Shown: positions 37,400-44,958 of the stretch, in pieces
How positions within the stretch are numbered: the first letter of the stretch is position 1
Layout of the letters: every line of letters begins with the position of its first letter
Virus record (IMG/VR): IMGVR_UViG_3300037069_002783
Coordinates: 1 to 49,735 of that record
Length of the DNA stretch: 49,735 nucleotides
Direction: 5' to 3' (one strand)
From: a virus
Program-made: the position numbers and the translations under genes
The notes under the pieces: model-generated
The model's input: the letters and a program-made list of their open reading frames with translations, nothing else
Database searches by the model: none
What the model was told of the DNA's origin: nothing

Positions 37400-37582
37400 A
37401 TGGCGCGACGTACCGAGTGTCAGACGCCGGACGCGCAGTATCACACGCGCATCGGCGCAACGACGGTCGAAGTGCGCGTGGAGCTTCCGCGCGCTCTCGA
37501 TCTGGACGAGGAAGGCGCGAAGCTGCTTGAGGACAACTTGCACAATGCGCTCGAATTGGTCCTCGCGCGGTATTTCGCCTGA
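37400..37582 (+). CDS. 60-residue unknown protein
   Basis: ATG 37400, with its ribosome site (GGAG) in the last codons of the preceding gene. A beta segment (AQYHTRIGATTVEVRVELPR) is followed by a helix (LDEEGAKLLEDNLHNALELV). This strand-strand-helix plan suggests a small dimeric protein; not recognised. Confidence 0.6.
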   Translation: MARRTECQTPDAQYHTRIGATTVEVRVELPRALDLDEEGAKLLEDNLHNALELVLARYFA

Positions 37583-37598
37583 GCAAATCCGCGTCGGC

Positions 37599-37629
37599 GC
37601 GGGCACGGAATCCGCACTTCCGTGCCCGC
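37599..37629 (+). terminator. 12-bp hairpin
   Basis: Perfect GCGGGCACGGAA / TTCCGTGCCCGC with a 7-base loop, 16 bases after a stop codon. No U-tract. One of several very stable stem-loops that separate units of the right arm. Confidence 0.65.
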
Positions 37630-37687
37630 TCCAATGCGTTGCTCCGTGAATGCGACGCAGAATATCCGCTACCGGAAAGGTTTTTCT

Positions 37688-37819
37688 GTGACCAAGCGCG
37701 TCCTCGTGCAAGACATCTGCGATTTCTTCGGCATCGAGCGGTCCGAGTGGGACAAGCTTCCGCCACGGTACAAGACCGAGCTGCGCGCGGACTTCGGCGA
37801 CGGCTCGCTGACCTACTAG
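37688..37819 (+). CDS. 43-residue unknown protein
   Basis: GTG 37688 with GAAAGG upstream. TKRVLVQDICDFFGIERSEW resembles a small helix-turn-helix-like or UBA-like helical pair; the rest (LPPRYKTELRADFGDGSLTY) is short. Too small for secure assignment. A strong hairpin follows. Confidence 0.55.
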   Translation: MTKRVLVQDICDFFGIERSEWDKLPPRYKTELRADFGDGSLTY

Positions 37820-37830
37820 GTCGCACACAC

Positions 37831-37867
37831 GTCCCGCCTCGGCATGAGAGGGGAGCCGGGGCGGGAC
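37831..37867 (+). terminator. 13-bp hairpin with one mismatch
   Basis: GTCCCGCCTCGGC and GCCGGGGCGGGAC over an 11-base loop, 11 bases after the stop of the 37688 gene. Confidence 0.65.
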
Positions 37868-37882
37868 ACGGGGGTTAACCTG

Positions 37883-37896
37883 TCAGGAATCGATGA
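37883..37896 (+). promoter_or_regulatory. Repeated 14-base leader element, copy 1
   Basis: TCAGGAATCGATGA, 24 bases from the GTG at 37907. An identical copy at 38226 lies the same 24 bases before another GTG start. Confidence 0.5.
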
Positions 37897-37906
37897 GAGG
37901 AGCGCT

Positions 37907-38221
37907 GTGGACGAGCGGAAATACGCTGATCCGGCAGCGGCGAAAGCCGCGCTCGAAAAGCTGGCCGAAAATCGGGGAGTGATCGAGAGCTGGGAGCTGA
38001 CGACGCAGCAGCTCTCCGAGATCGCCGCGACTCTGGCGTGGGGCTACATCTCGTTCGACCCGCATGAAGCGGCGGCGTACTACGCCAGACTCGGGGAGCA
38101 GGACTTGCGACGTGAGTCGATCGAGGCACTGAGCTGGTTCATGGTCGGCCGCAGCGGCAGCGATGAGCAAATGGCGCTGGGCCGAGCGCTCAGGTGGGCC
38201 GAGGGATGGGCCAACCACTAG
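37907..38221 (+). CDS. 104-residue acidic helical protein
   Basis: GTG 37907, with GAGAGGAG upstream inside the repeated leader. Visible: AAAKAALEKLAENRGVIESW, a TTQQLSEIAATLAWGYISFD segment and LRRESIEALSWFMVGRSGSD, ending WAEGWANH. Two-helix repeats are likely. No family recognised. Confidence 0.6.
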   Translation: MDERKYADPAAAKAALEKLAENRGVIESWELTTQQLSEIAATLAWGYISFDPHEAAAYYARLGEQDLRRESIEALSWFMVGRSGSDEQMALGRALRWAEGWANH

Positions 38222-38225
38222 CCTT

Positions 38226-38239
38226 TCAGGAATCGATGA
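38226..38239 (+). promoter_or_regulatory. Repeated 14-base leader element, copy 2
   Basis: TCAGGAATCGATGA, 24 bases from the GTG at 38250; it begins 5 bases after the stop of the preceding gene. Confidence 0.5.
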
Positions 38240-38249
38240 AGGGAATCGG

Positions 38250-38615
38250 GTGCAAGTAAGCAAGGGTTGGCAGCGCGGCTTTCAGAGCGTGGTCACGCCG
38301 CCGGAGGGTGAACTGCCTGACCGCGCGCACGGCCGGATCTTCGTTGACTACTCAGAGCTGTACGAAGACCAGATCCGCTGTCTCGCGCGGCGCTTTAAGA
38401 TCACACTCGCGGAGGCTGAGGCGCGGCTCGACGTCACTTCGGCCTGGTCGGGTGATCGAACGCCCGGCTATACGGTAGACGGATGGACGTTCACCGATCG
38501 AGAGGTGATCTTCAACAAGGATCTATCCCTCTTGATCTACGCCGACGAGATCGCGCCTCCGCGTGCCACCCTGCGGACTGAGGAGAGCGCGCGCAGGTTC
38601 CACGAGTCCGGCTGA
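38250..38615 (+). CDS. 121-residue unknown protein
   Basis: GTG 38250 with GAAGGG upstream in the repeated leader. Visible: KGWQRGFQSVVTPPEGELPD, YSELYEDQIRCLARRFKITL, then YTVDGWTFTDREVIFNKDLS. A helix of about 20 residues is followed by beta strands. Not recognised. Its leader shares 14 identical bases with the 37907 gene, but the proteins are not alike. Confidence 0.6.
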   Translation: MQVSKGWQRGFQSVVTPPEGELPDRAHGRIFVDYSELYEDQIRCLARRFKITLAEAEARLDVTSAWSGDRTPGYTVDGWTFTDREVIFNKDLSLLIYADEIAPPRATLRTEESARRFHESG

Positions 38616-38628
38616 CCCGGAGAGCACC

Positions 38629-38656
38629 GGGAACACGGGCGGCGATCCGTGTTCCC
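38629..38656 (+). terminator. 10-bp hairpin
   Basis: Perfect GGGAACACGG / CCGTGTTCCC with an 8-base loop, 14 bases after a stop codon. Confidence 0.62.
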
Positions 38657-38686
38657 TGTAGTCCCTGCGGTCGATAGGAGGATCAA

Positions 38687-39061
38687 ATGCCTGAGATGGA
38701 TATGGCCGGTGCGATCCGCGCCATTCTCAAGGGCGAGGCTGAGCCGGTCGTCAGAGACGGCGTGCTCGTGGGATTGGTGATGGACATCGAGGAGCCTCAC
38801 GGTCGGCGAATCGAGCCGGAAGAGCGCGAGGGGGCACAGGAGCAATGCGCGCCCAGTAAATCGCAGTGGGTCGTGACCGTGATCTACGGGAGACTTCCCC
38901 CGGTTGGCGGCGACACGGACTACGACAACGGCTATTACTGGGACGAGCCGGGGGATGCGGAAATCGCCTCGCTCGTGCCGGATGGTTACGAGCTGCTGGA
39001 GTCCAAGATCCTACGCACGGCCGGTCACCCGGACGGCGCGCAAACCGAGGAGTCTGAATGA
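38687..39061 (+). CDS. 124-residue acidic unknown protein
   Basis: ATG 38687 with AGGAGG upstream. Visible: IRAILKGEAEPVVRDGVLVG, a beta segment SQWVVTVIYGRLPPVGG, and acidic DYDNGYYWDEPGDAEIASLV. It overlaps the next gene by 4 bases. Not recognised. Confidence 0.6.
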   Translation: MPEMDMAGAIRAILKGEAEPVVRDGVLVGLVMDIEEPHGRRIEPEEREGAQEQCAPSKSQWVVTVIYGRLPPVGGDTDYDNGYYWDEPGDAEIASLVPDGYELLESKILRTAGHPDGAQTEESE

Positions 39062-39438
39062 GCACGCCGCTGGCTGCGCGACGCGCGCTGGCCAAAACGC
39101 ATCGACAGGTCAAGGAGATCCAAGAGCTTCTGGAGGACGAAAAGGTCCACCTCGGCGACATGGTGATCACCGACGCGATGCACGTGATCTCCAAGCTTTA
39201 CGCGGATCGGTGCTTCCCGCTCGCGTTAGAGCACGGCGTGCCGCTGCGGGAGATCACCTCTGCGGTAGCCAACGCGGTGCAAGGTGCCGGGCACATCGCG
39301 TGTGCACGTCTCATCGTCCAGTCGAACGGAAACCTCCTGCGCGTGCCCGAGGAGCGCGAGAAGGCGCATGAGTGCATCCGCTTCGCCGCCGGTCGGATCA
39401 ATCGGATGATGCTTCTCGTCGACGCGCACAAGCCATAG
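39058..39438 (+). CDS. 126-residue helical unknown protein with TTA codon
   Basis: ATG 39058 overlapping the preceding stop. Mostly helical: HRQVKEIQELLEDEKVHLGD, VISKLYADRCFPLALEHGVP, then EREKAHECIRFAAGRINRMM. The Leu codon in CFPLALEHG is TTA, rare in streptomycetes, where it needs the bldA tRNA. No family recognised. Confidence 0.6.
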   Translation: MSTPLAARRALAKTHRQVKEIQELLEDEKVHLGDMVITDAMHVISKLYADRCFPLALEHGVPLREITSAVANAVQGAGHIACARLIVQSNGNLLRVPEEREKAHECIRFAAGRINRMMLLVDAHKP

Positions 39439-39449
39439 GAGAGCTGATC

Positions 39450-39761
39450 ATGGGTGTACGGCAGCGCATGGAAGAGATCGGCGAGTCCGCGGCGATCAAG
39501 GAGGTCATGGACTCCGGCAAGCCGCTCGACAGTGACGCGGCGCGGATCATCGCGGGCTGGTGGCATGGCGGTCAGTCATCGGGGCTGTACTCGTTCAGCT
39601 CGTCCGGGCACGTCTCCGCGCGAGCGCTCAGCGAGACCTACGCCGATATCGCCAAGTGCGAGAAAAATGACCAGAAGGCCGAGATCCCCGCGCTGTGCGC
39701 GCTGGCTGAACACCTGCGCATCGCGCTGGGTCCGGTCACGGAAGACGACGAGGAAGAGTGA
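39450..39761 (+). CDS. 103-residue unknown protein
   Basis: ATG 39450 with ATAGGAGAG upstream. Helical with SAAIKEVMDSGKPLDSDAAR, a Gly/Ser-rich GLYSFSSSGHVSARALSETY, then PALCALAEHLRIALGP and an acidic tail. The 'GWWHGGQSSGLYSFSSSG' segment resembles small actinobacterial proteins of unknown function. Coupled to the next gene. Confidence 0.6.
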   Translation: MGVRQRMEEIGESAAIKEVMDSGKPLDSDAARIIAGWWHGGQSSGLYSFSSSGHVSARALSETYADIAKCEKNDQKAEIPALCALAEHLRIALGPVTEDDEEE

Positions 39762-40054
39762 TGATCGGCACCGTGACCACGGCCGGTCTTCTCGACCGAT
39801 GGCTTGAGTCACGCGCTGTCCTGCGGCTACTCGACGAGGCAGAGCACCCGGATATCGTCGATAAATACGGCCGCGTCTGGACGTGGATGGACGGCGAGGT
39901 ATATCGGCACGAGGGAATGGCCTGGCCGAAATGGGCCTTCGATGACCCCGACAGCTACGGTCTGCCGTCCCCCGAACTCGCCAACAATCCGAACTACCAG
40001 CTCTGCGAGATCTGTCGGCAGGCTTGGCCGAAACCCGAGCCGAACAAGGAGTAG
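39761..40054 (+). CDS. 97-residue unknown protein
   Basis: ATG 39761 with GTG 39758 as overlapping alternative. TTAGLLDRWLESRAVLRLLD is followed by YGRVWTWMDGEVYRHEGMAW, a Trp-rich beta stretch, and a CEICRQAW motif near the C-terminus. The CxxC could bind metal with other ligands. No family recognised. Confidence 0.58.
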   Translation: MIGTVTTAGLLDRWLESRAVLRLLDEAEHPDIVDKYGRVWTWMDGEVYRHEGMAWPKWAFDDPDSYGLPSPELANNPNYQLCEICRQAWPKPEPNKE

Positions 40055-40056
40055 AG

Positions 40057-40548
40057 ATGCCACAGGATATCGAGCTTCCCCATGACCGATTCGGCCGCAG
40101 GCGGGATACGGTCCACACGTTCAAGCCGAACACCGGCGCAACCCTCTGCGGAGTGCAGGCGTCCGTACCGAGCGACGTATGGCTCGCTCCGCGCGAGGGC
40201 GGGCCGGGCCACATGTGCGTGGAGTGCGACCGAATTTTCCGAGAGGAGAACGACGGTAAGTGGGCGCGTCCCCCCTTCGAGAGTCCGCAGGAGTTGGAAA
40301 CGCGGGCCGCCAACCTGGCCCGCGTTTCCGTAGGGACGATCGTCCGCGTCTCCTATCGCGTATTCGACTTCCCGACCAATGACGGCTACTGCCCGGCGCG
40401 CGTCGTGGAAATCGCGTCCGAGGACGGCGTGCTCGTCGTGCTTCTAGAAGAGGCACCGTACTTCCTCACCGAGCGCGAGCGTGTCTATGCCGCGCACAAG
40501 GTCGGCAAGACGTACCGCGTCAACGCCGAGCGCGTCAAAATCAGCTGA
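40057..40548 (+). CDS. 163-residue protein with Cys pair and beta C-terminus
   Basis: ATG 40057 with AAGGAG upstream. N-terminal half: HTFKPNTGATLCGV then GHMCVECDRIFREE, a C...H.C..C arrangement of a small zinc site. C-terminal half: VGTIVRVSYRVFDFPTNDGY, VVEIASEDGVLVVLLEEAPY, a beta barrel-like part ending in VNAERVKIS. Not recognised. A 55-base structured element follows. Confidence 0.6.
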   Translation: MPQDIELPHDRFGRRRDTVHTFKPNTGATLCGVQASVPSDVWLAPREGGPGHMCVECDRIFREENDGKWARPPFESPQELETRAANLARVSVGTIVRVSYRVFDFPTNDGYCPARVVEIASEDGVLVVLLEEAPYFLTERERVYAAHKVGKTYRVNAERVKIS

Positions 40549-40554
40549 TCAGCT

Positions 40555-40609
40555 AGCCCCCGTAGAGCCGTGCATTCGGCCCATCCCGGTATAAGGCCGG
40601 ACGGGGGCT
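40555..40609 (+). terminator. Branched hairpin element
   Basis: Outer 9-bp stem AGCCCCCGT / ACGGGGGCT encloses two shorter stems (GCCG/CGGC and GGCC/GGCC) and is followed by CTTTC. It is a terminator or a small structured RNA between two genes. Confidence 0.55.
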
Positions 40610-40652
40610 CTTTCATGCCCGAAATCGATCCGGATAACCGAGAGGGAAATCC

Positions 40653-41021
40653 ATGGACCTGAATGGCAAGCTTCTGCGCGCGGTTTTGGAGAGCGTCGTG
40701 CGCGAACTCGACGACGACGCGATCACCACCCTGCAAAACCACGGGATCAAGGGCTCGCCGGGCGACGAGTGCGGCTGCCCGGTCGCCAACTACGTGCGCC
40801 AGCGGCTCGAAGCGCTCTACGACACCGCGCGCACCGGCCGCTACGTGGTCGTGTCCGTCTACTTCGACCTGCTCGAAGCGAACGTCTACAGCCGCAGCGA
40901 ATGGCTCGACGGTGCGACGATCCACGACGTGCACAACGACATGGGCGCGTTCGCGTTCGTCCACCGCTTCGACCAGCGCGCGAGGATCGAGGCCAGCCCG
41001 TACGCCGCGCTGGTCAGCTGA
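40653..41021 (+). CDS. 122-residue unknown protein
   Basis: ATG 40653 with GAGAGGG upstream. LNGKLLRAVLESVVRELDDD, a CGCPVANYVRQRLEALYDTA segment and a beta part YVVVSVYFDLLEANVY. Alpha/beta; not recognised. An earlier frame on this stretch is a shadow. Confidence 0.58.
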   Translation: MDLNGKLLRAVLESVVRELDDDAITTLQNHGIKGSPGDECGCPVANYVRQRLEALYDTARTGRYVVVSVYFDLLEANVYSRSEWLDGATIHDVHNDMGAFAFVHRFDQRARIEASPYAALVS

Positions 41022-41073
41022 CCGGCGAGTACTGTCGGACGCGGCCGGTAGCTTCGGCCTGAGAGGAGCTGAG

Positions 41074-41343
41074 ATGGACTACGACTACATGCGCGCGTGG
41101 CAGCGCGCCGAGTGCAACGGAACCTCGATCGCCGATGAGTGGGACCGCAGCTGGACCGGCGCGGAACTGGCCGAGTTCAATTCGGACGACCCGGATCAGG
41201 TGGAGATCATGCGGGACGTGATCGAGATCGATGCGAGGACCGACAGGGACGTGCGCGTCAAGCAGCTTCAGCGGCGCAACAAGGCGCTGTGCGCGCGGCT
41301 TGAAGAGATCGACCCGGACTTCGACCCGGACGAGGTGATCTAG
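41074..41343 (+). CDS. 89-residue acidic unknown protein
   Basis: ATG 41074 with GAGAGGAG upstream. MDYDYMRAWQRAECNGTSIA, then GAELAEFNSDDPDQVEIMRD and a charged helix VRVKQLQRRNKALCARLEEI. Highly acidic C-terminus (DPDFDPDEVI). Such acidic small phage proteins can mimic DNA, but that is only a suggestion. Coupled to the following gene. Confidence 0.58.
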   Translation: MDYDYMRAWQRAECNGTSIADEWDRSWTGAELAEFNSDDPDQVEIMRDVIEIDARTDRDVRVKQLQRRNKALCARLEEIDPDFDPDEVI

Positions 41344-41573
41344 TGTTCGTGATCAGTTACCCGGTCTGCGAGAGCTATTTCGCGACCAAGGAGACAACCG
41401 GCAAGTTCTTCCTTCAGTGGGACCGGGACACCGGCGAGTTCATGATGGGTGTCAACACGCCCGGCAGCGGTCTGCGCGCGGTCGCCAATCCGAAGTACCA
41501 GTCCGCGAAGACTCAGAAGGAAGCGCGCAAGCTCGCCGAGCAGTTCTACGCGGAAGCCGAGGAGGAGGAATAA
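41343..41573 (+). CDS. 76-residue unknown protein
   Basis: GTG 41343, whose first base is the last of the preceding TAG. FVISYPVCESYFATKETTGK, then FLQWDRDTGEFMMGVNTPGS and an acidic helical tail. Unknown; beta then helix. Confidence 0.55.
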   Translation: MFVISYPVCESYFATKETTGKFFLQWDRDTGEFMMGVNTPGSGLRAVANPKYQSAKTQKEARKLAEQFYAEAEEEE

Positions 41574-41576
41574 GCG

Positions 41577-41801
41577 ATGGCCGATGTATTCGTCTACGAG
41601 ACCATGCCGGGCGACGTATTCGCGGTGAGGGTCGGCGACAACATCGTGGCGACGATGCGCGAGGCCGACGAGGGCGTGATGGCCTGGTACCCGGCGGAGT
41701 CCAGCGAGCCGGAGTACGTGAACATGGAGGACCTGCGGGCGCGCTGTGACGCGCTCGGCACCTTCCGTGGGTTCTTCCCGCTCTCTGATACGGAGGACTG
41801 A
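41577..41801 (+). CDS. 74-residue unknown protein
   Basis: ATG 41577 with GGAGGAGGAA in the end of the preceding gene. Beta-rich (DVFVYETMPGDVFAVRVGDN), acidic. Its last codons (SDTED) contain the GGAGGA that serves as ribosome site for the next gene. Not recognised. Confidence 0.55.
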   Translation: MADVFVYETMPGDVFAVRVGDNIVATMREADEGVMAWYPAESSEPEYVNMEDLRARCDALGTFRGFFPLSDTED

Positions 41802-41804
41802 CTA

Positions 41805-42248
41805 ATGACCGATAAAATCGCGGGCTGGCCGGAGCCGGTCGAAATCGGCGGACACATGGTCAAGCGGTCGAACGGCGACCTGAACGACCGCCAGGCGGTC
41901 TTCACGTGCGTGGACTGCGGTGTGTCGCAGACCGGTGGTGTCCAAGTCTTCTGGTCGGGCTTCGACGGCTGCGCAGACCGGCCGGAGAGCCTGAACGGTA
42001 TCTCCCTGAACCGCAACGAGGGTGAGCCGGAGCCGACGGCCCTGGAGGCTCGCGAGAACTGGCGCTACTTCGCACGGCGTGTCGGACAGCTCCCGCACGT
42101 CGAGGACTTCGCCCCTGTCGACAACAGCGACACGGTGTGCGCAACCTTCACCTTCAAGGGCCAGCCTTACGAGCTGCGCTACAACCAGCGTGGCTCACAC
42201 GGCGCCCACCACATCCACGCGGTCAAGATCGAGGAGGGATCAGCGTGA
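41805..42248 (+). CDS. 147-residue unknown protein with Cys pair
   Basis: ATG 41805. KRSNGDLNDRQAVFTCVDCG holds a CxxC; NWRYFARRVGQLPHVEDF is helical; the C-terminus FTFKGQPYELRYNQRGSHGA is beta-rich with HH near the end. Overlaps the following gene by 4 bases. No family recognised. Confidence 0.58.
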   Translation: MTDKIAGWPEPVEIGGHMVKRSNGDLNDRQAVFTCVDCGVSQTGGVQVFWSGFDGCADRPESLNGISLNRNEGEPEPTALEARENWRYFARRVGQLPHVEDFAPVDNSDTVCATFTFKGQPYELRYNQRGSHGAHHIHAVKIEEGSA

Positions 42249-42496
42249 CCGACACGCCCGAAGAAAATACCCGCTGGGTTTACGTGTGGGTGTCGAACGA
42301 CCCGGACGAGACCATCTACTTCGAGGCGCTGCGCATCGCCAAAACCGGCGACACGGACAAGCTCCGTGAGTTCATCGTGGACACGCTGCGCGGTGCCAAG
42401 GAGGAGACCAGCGCCTGGTACATCAACAAGGAGATGACTGACGCCGACTTCGAAACGGTCGATTGGGAGGAGATCCGCGCCGACCTGGTGGCCTGA
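42245..42496 (+). CDS. 83-residue acidic unknown protein
   Basis: GTG 42245 overlapping the preceding stop. Visible: WVYVWVSNDPDETIYFEALR and a helix DKLREFIVDTLRGAKEETSA, acidic throughout. A GC-rich partial hairpin (42506-42542) follows. Not recognised. Confidence 0.56.
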   Translation: MTDTPEENTRWVYVWVSNDPDETIYFEALRIAKTGDTDKLREFIVDTLRGAKEETSAWYINKEMTDADFETVDWEEIRADLVA

Positions 42497-42576
42497 CCGA
42501 GTGAGCGCGGGGCCGGAATACGCATGCCCGGCACCGTGCCCGCTTTATCAAGCCCGCGATTTGATAGGAGCAAGAG

Positions 42577-42861
42577 ATGGCCAGCGGTACCGAAGCGATG
42601 AGCGTGTGGCTGAGCAATGACCGCAGGTACGTCGGCGAAGCGCGGGAGGTGTGGAGAGACAACCTCCAGGAGTTCGAGGGGGTTCCCACTCTGAGCGCTG
42701 CCGGGGAAGCGCTCGGCGACTGGTTCGAGGAGACCCTGATGGGTCTGTTCCCCGCCGCGAACGACGAGCAGCACGGCATGCTCAACCAGTTCCTCACCCT
42801 GGTCAGTCACAGCGTCGACTGGGCCAAGGTCGGCGAAATGATCTCACTCTCGGAGGACTGA
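42577..42861 (+). CDS. 94-residue unknown protein
   Basis: ATG 42577 with ATAGGAG upstream. MSVWLSNDRRYVGEAREVWR and a long helical, acidic stretch ALGDWFEETLMGLFPAANDE, ending SVDWAKVGEMISLSED. The pattern is seen in other phage small proteins, but no function is known to me. Confidence 0.56.
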   Translation: MASGTEAMSVWLSNDRRYVGEAREVWRDNLQEFEGVPTLSAAGEALGDWFEETLMGLFPAANDEQHGMLNQFLTLVSHSVDWAKVGEMISLSED

Positions 42862-42863
42862 GC

Positions 42864-43190
42864 ATGACTCATTACAAAGGGCAGCAGGATCACGACCTGC
42901 ACAACGAGGACGGCTCACACCGCAGCACACCACCGAGCGCGCTAGGCCGAGTCCTCGAAGCGTATGAGCCGCGAATTCGCAGGCACCTGGCAAAGCACGC
43001 CGAAACGACCGAGTGGTTCATGATCACATGGCAGGCCGACGACGGCCAGGGCATGTTCCACGCGCTCAGGGGCACGTACGCGGAGGCCGAGGCGTGGGCC
43101 ACGTCCACGCTTGCCGTGCCCTACCGGATGATCACCTCGGACACCGAAGTCGTCGCTGCCTTCGGTCGCCGCAAATACGAGGAGGACTGA
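42864..43190 (+). CDS. 108-residue unknown protein
   Basis: ATG 42864 after GAGGACTGAGC, a spacer that recurs before the next gene; the ribosome site lies in the last Glu-Asp codons of the preceding gene. EWFMITWQADDGQGMFHALR, then YAEAEAWATSTLAVPYRMIT. Alpha/beta. Not recognised. Confidence 0.56.
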   Translation: MTHYKGQQDHDLHNEDGSHRSTPPSALGRVLEAYEPRIRRHLAKHAETTEWFMITWQADDGQGMFHALRGTYAEAEAWATSTLAVPYRMITSDTEVVAAFGRRKYEED

Positions 43191-43192
43191 GC

Positions 43193-43591
43193 ATGCCCGA
43201 ATACACCGTCGATCAAATCCGCGAAGCGTGGGACCACGTCCACCACGAAGACGAGCCGGTGACCGAACTGGAGGGTGTGCTCAGCGAGGTCTACCGCACG
43301 GTGGGCGAGGACACCGAGACAGTGCAGGCCACGCTCGCGTTCATGTTCGAGAAGGAGCCGGAGCCGTACACGGCTACGACGCTCCGCGCCTATGCCAAGC
43401 GGTTCGAGGTCAGCTACAAGGACCACAAGGAGCTGGCCGATCAGACGTTGACGGACCTGATCGGCGCCGAGATCGAGCGGTTCCTGACCTACATCGACCT
43501 GGACCGCCTCGGCGCGGACCTGGCCGACGATGATCAGGCCCACTACTTCGAGTACGAGGGCCGGATCTACTACTTCGGCAGCCCGGCCTGA
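43193..43591 (+). CDS. 132-residue acidic protein
   Basis: ATG 43193 after the same GAGGACTGAGC spacer. Largely helical and acidic (TVDQIREAWDHVHHEDEPVT, ELEGVLSEVYRTVGEDTETV), ending in LADDDQAHYFEYEGRIYYFG. The end resembles that of ArdA-type DNA-mimic antirestriction proteins, but overall similarity is too weak to call. Acidic composition is compatible with a DNA-mimic. Confidence 0.55.
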   Translation: MPEYTVDQIREAWDHVHHEDEPVTELEGVLSEVYRTVGEDTETVQATLAFMFEKEPEPYTATTLRAYAKRFEVSYKDHKELADQTLTDLIGAEIERFLTYIDLDRLGADLADDDQAHYFEYEGRIYYFGSPA

Positions 43592-43605
43592 TCGTGTCTA
43601 GCGCG

Positions 43606-43635
43606 CGGTCGTCAGTCTGCGATGCCTGACGGCCG
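43606..43635 (+). terminator. 10-bp hairpin with G-U pair
   Basis: CGGTCGTCAG and CTGACGGCCG with a 10-base loop, 15 bases after a stop codon. Confidence 0.55.
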
Positions 43636-43678
43636 TCCGGTCTTACACGGCAAGGAACCATCGAGAGGAGCAACGCTC

Positions 43679-44065
43679 ATGGATGACGTCTATATCGGGA
43701 TCGCGCTCGACGGTGATTTCGAGCCGGGCAACTACGCCGACAACCAGGCCGAGATCGACGAGGCCGTGGCGAAGATCAACGCGGGGGAGTGGGCCGCGTA
43801 CAAGATCGGCGTGCTGGACGGCGAGGGCAACATCATCGACGTCATGGGCGGCGTCGTAGCAGACGCGGGTTACGAAGGCCGCTACGAGTCGCCGGAGAGA
43901 ATCCAGCACGGCTACTTGCGCGCGACCGCGCGAAGCCTGCTCGGCGACGAGCCCGGAATGCACGACGGACACCCGGTCGGCGCGTGCTCCGGCTGCGACA
44001 CCGCCACCGACCCGTGGTACAGCCGCGACGAGAACGGCCACATGAAAGGCAGGGAGAACGCATGA
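43679..44065 (+). CDS. 128-residue unknown protein with Cys pair
   Basis: ATG 43679 with GAGAGGAG upstream. VYIGIALDGDFEPGNYADNQ, a helical ATARSLLGDEPG segment, and GACSGCDTATDPWYSRDENG near the C-terminus, with a CxxC pair. Its stop overlaps the next gene. Not recognised. Confidence 0.56.
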   Translation: MDDVYIGIALDGDFEPGNYADNQAEIDEAVAKINAGEWAAYKIGVLDGEGNIIDVMGGVVADAGYEGRYESPERIQHGYLRATARSLLGDEPGMHDGHPVGACSGCDTATDPWYSRDENGHMKGRENA

Positions 44066-44643
44066 ACGACAGGATCGATGACGACTGGTGGATCGAGAGC
44101 CCGGTTCCCGGCCTGCGCTTCAAGGTCACGCTGGAGTCAGACGAGGAGCTTGACCCCACCGCGTACGAGGACGGAGAGTTCACGCCGGAGCAGATCAAGG
44201 CATACGAGGACGACCTGTGGGAGTACGTGATCGTCCAGGTCACCCCCGTCTACCACGGCAGCGCAATCGCCGAGTGCAGCGCCTCACTCAGTGGCGTGAA
44301 CTGCGGGTTCTTCGACCCCGGCGGCGAGCGCATCGGCAGAGAAAAACTGGCGCTGTACCCGGTCGCCGATCTGGTCAAGGAGGCGACGCGCAACCTGGGC
44401 ACCAACAAGCTCGACATCGAGATCATGTCCGAGCGCCAGGCCGCCGAAGCTCACGAGTTGCGCGCCCAGCAGCTCAACGAGCTGCGTACGGAGCTGAAGA
44501 TGCCGAGGGAAACCGGAGAGCGCGTGCTCTGCGAGGCGCACAAGGGCATCCACGTGGAGTCCCCGGAGTGCGTGTACCCGCATCTCGTCGCGCCGCAAGG
44601 GCCGCAGCCGCAGGTCGGCCACCCCTACCGGGTAACGGACTAA
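44062..44643 (+). CDS. 193-residue unknown protein
   Basis: ATG 44062 overlapping the preceding stop (ATGA). N-terminal beta-rich, acidic half (WWIESPVPGLRFKVTLESDE, WEYVIVQVTPVYHGSAIAEC); C-terminal helical half (AAEAHELRAQQLNELRTELK) and a final CEAHKGIHVESPECVYPHLV with two Cys and His. No family was assigned. Confidence 0.58.
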   Translation: MNDRIDDDWWIESPVPGLRFKVTLESDEELDPTAYEDGEFTPEQIKAYEDDLWEYVIVQVTPVYHGSAIAECSASLSGVNCGFFDPGGERIGREKLALYPVADLVKEATRNLGTNKLDIEIMSERQAAEAHELRAQQLNELRTELKMPRETGERVLCEAHKGIHVESPECVYPHLVAPQGPQPQVGHPYRVTD

Positions 44644-44655
44644 GGAGGTCGCGCG

Positions 44656-44958
44656 ATGGCTGACAGCCAGCAAGAAGCGATCGACGAGGAGATCGCGAAG
44701 CTCGAAGCGGCGAGGGCTGCGCGTGAGGCGCTGATCAACGATCCCGAATACCAGCGCATCCGCAAGCTCTACCAGAACCTCGCCGATGCGCTCGACGCAC
44801 TCGACGAGGCGGGGGAGCGCATCGGCGATGAAGAAGGCTACGCGCTGTATATCCACGGAAAATCATTCATCGTGGGCAGCCGCGGAGTCACCGAGAACGC
44901 GGAGCGCTGGCGTCGCTACATGGCCGTGAAAAACAGGGAGGCGAAGCGCAATGGCTGA
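44656..44958 (+). CDS. 100-residue helical protein
   Basis: ATG 44656 with AAGGAGG upstream. It is predominantly helical with coiled-coil character (QEAIDEEIAKLEAARAAREA, YQNLADALDALDEAGERIGD) and a C-terminal beta pair YALYIHGKSFIVGSRG. It overlaps the next gene by 8 bases. Unknown. Confidence 0.56.
   Translation: MADSQQEAIDEEIAKLEAARAAREALINDPEYQRIRKLYQNLADALDALDEAGERIGDEEGYALYIHGKSFIVGSRGVTENAERWRRYMAVKNREAKRNG

Noticed and set aside
43193-43591. ArdA-type antirestriction protein
   Set aside because: Only the acidic composition and the last 20 residues resemble ArdA; the protein is shorter and the rest has no match that I can see.
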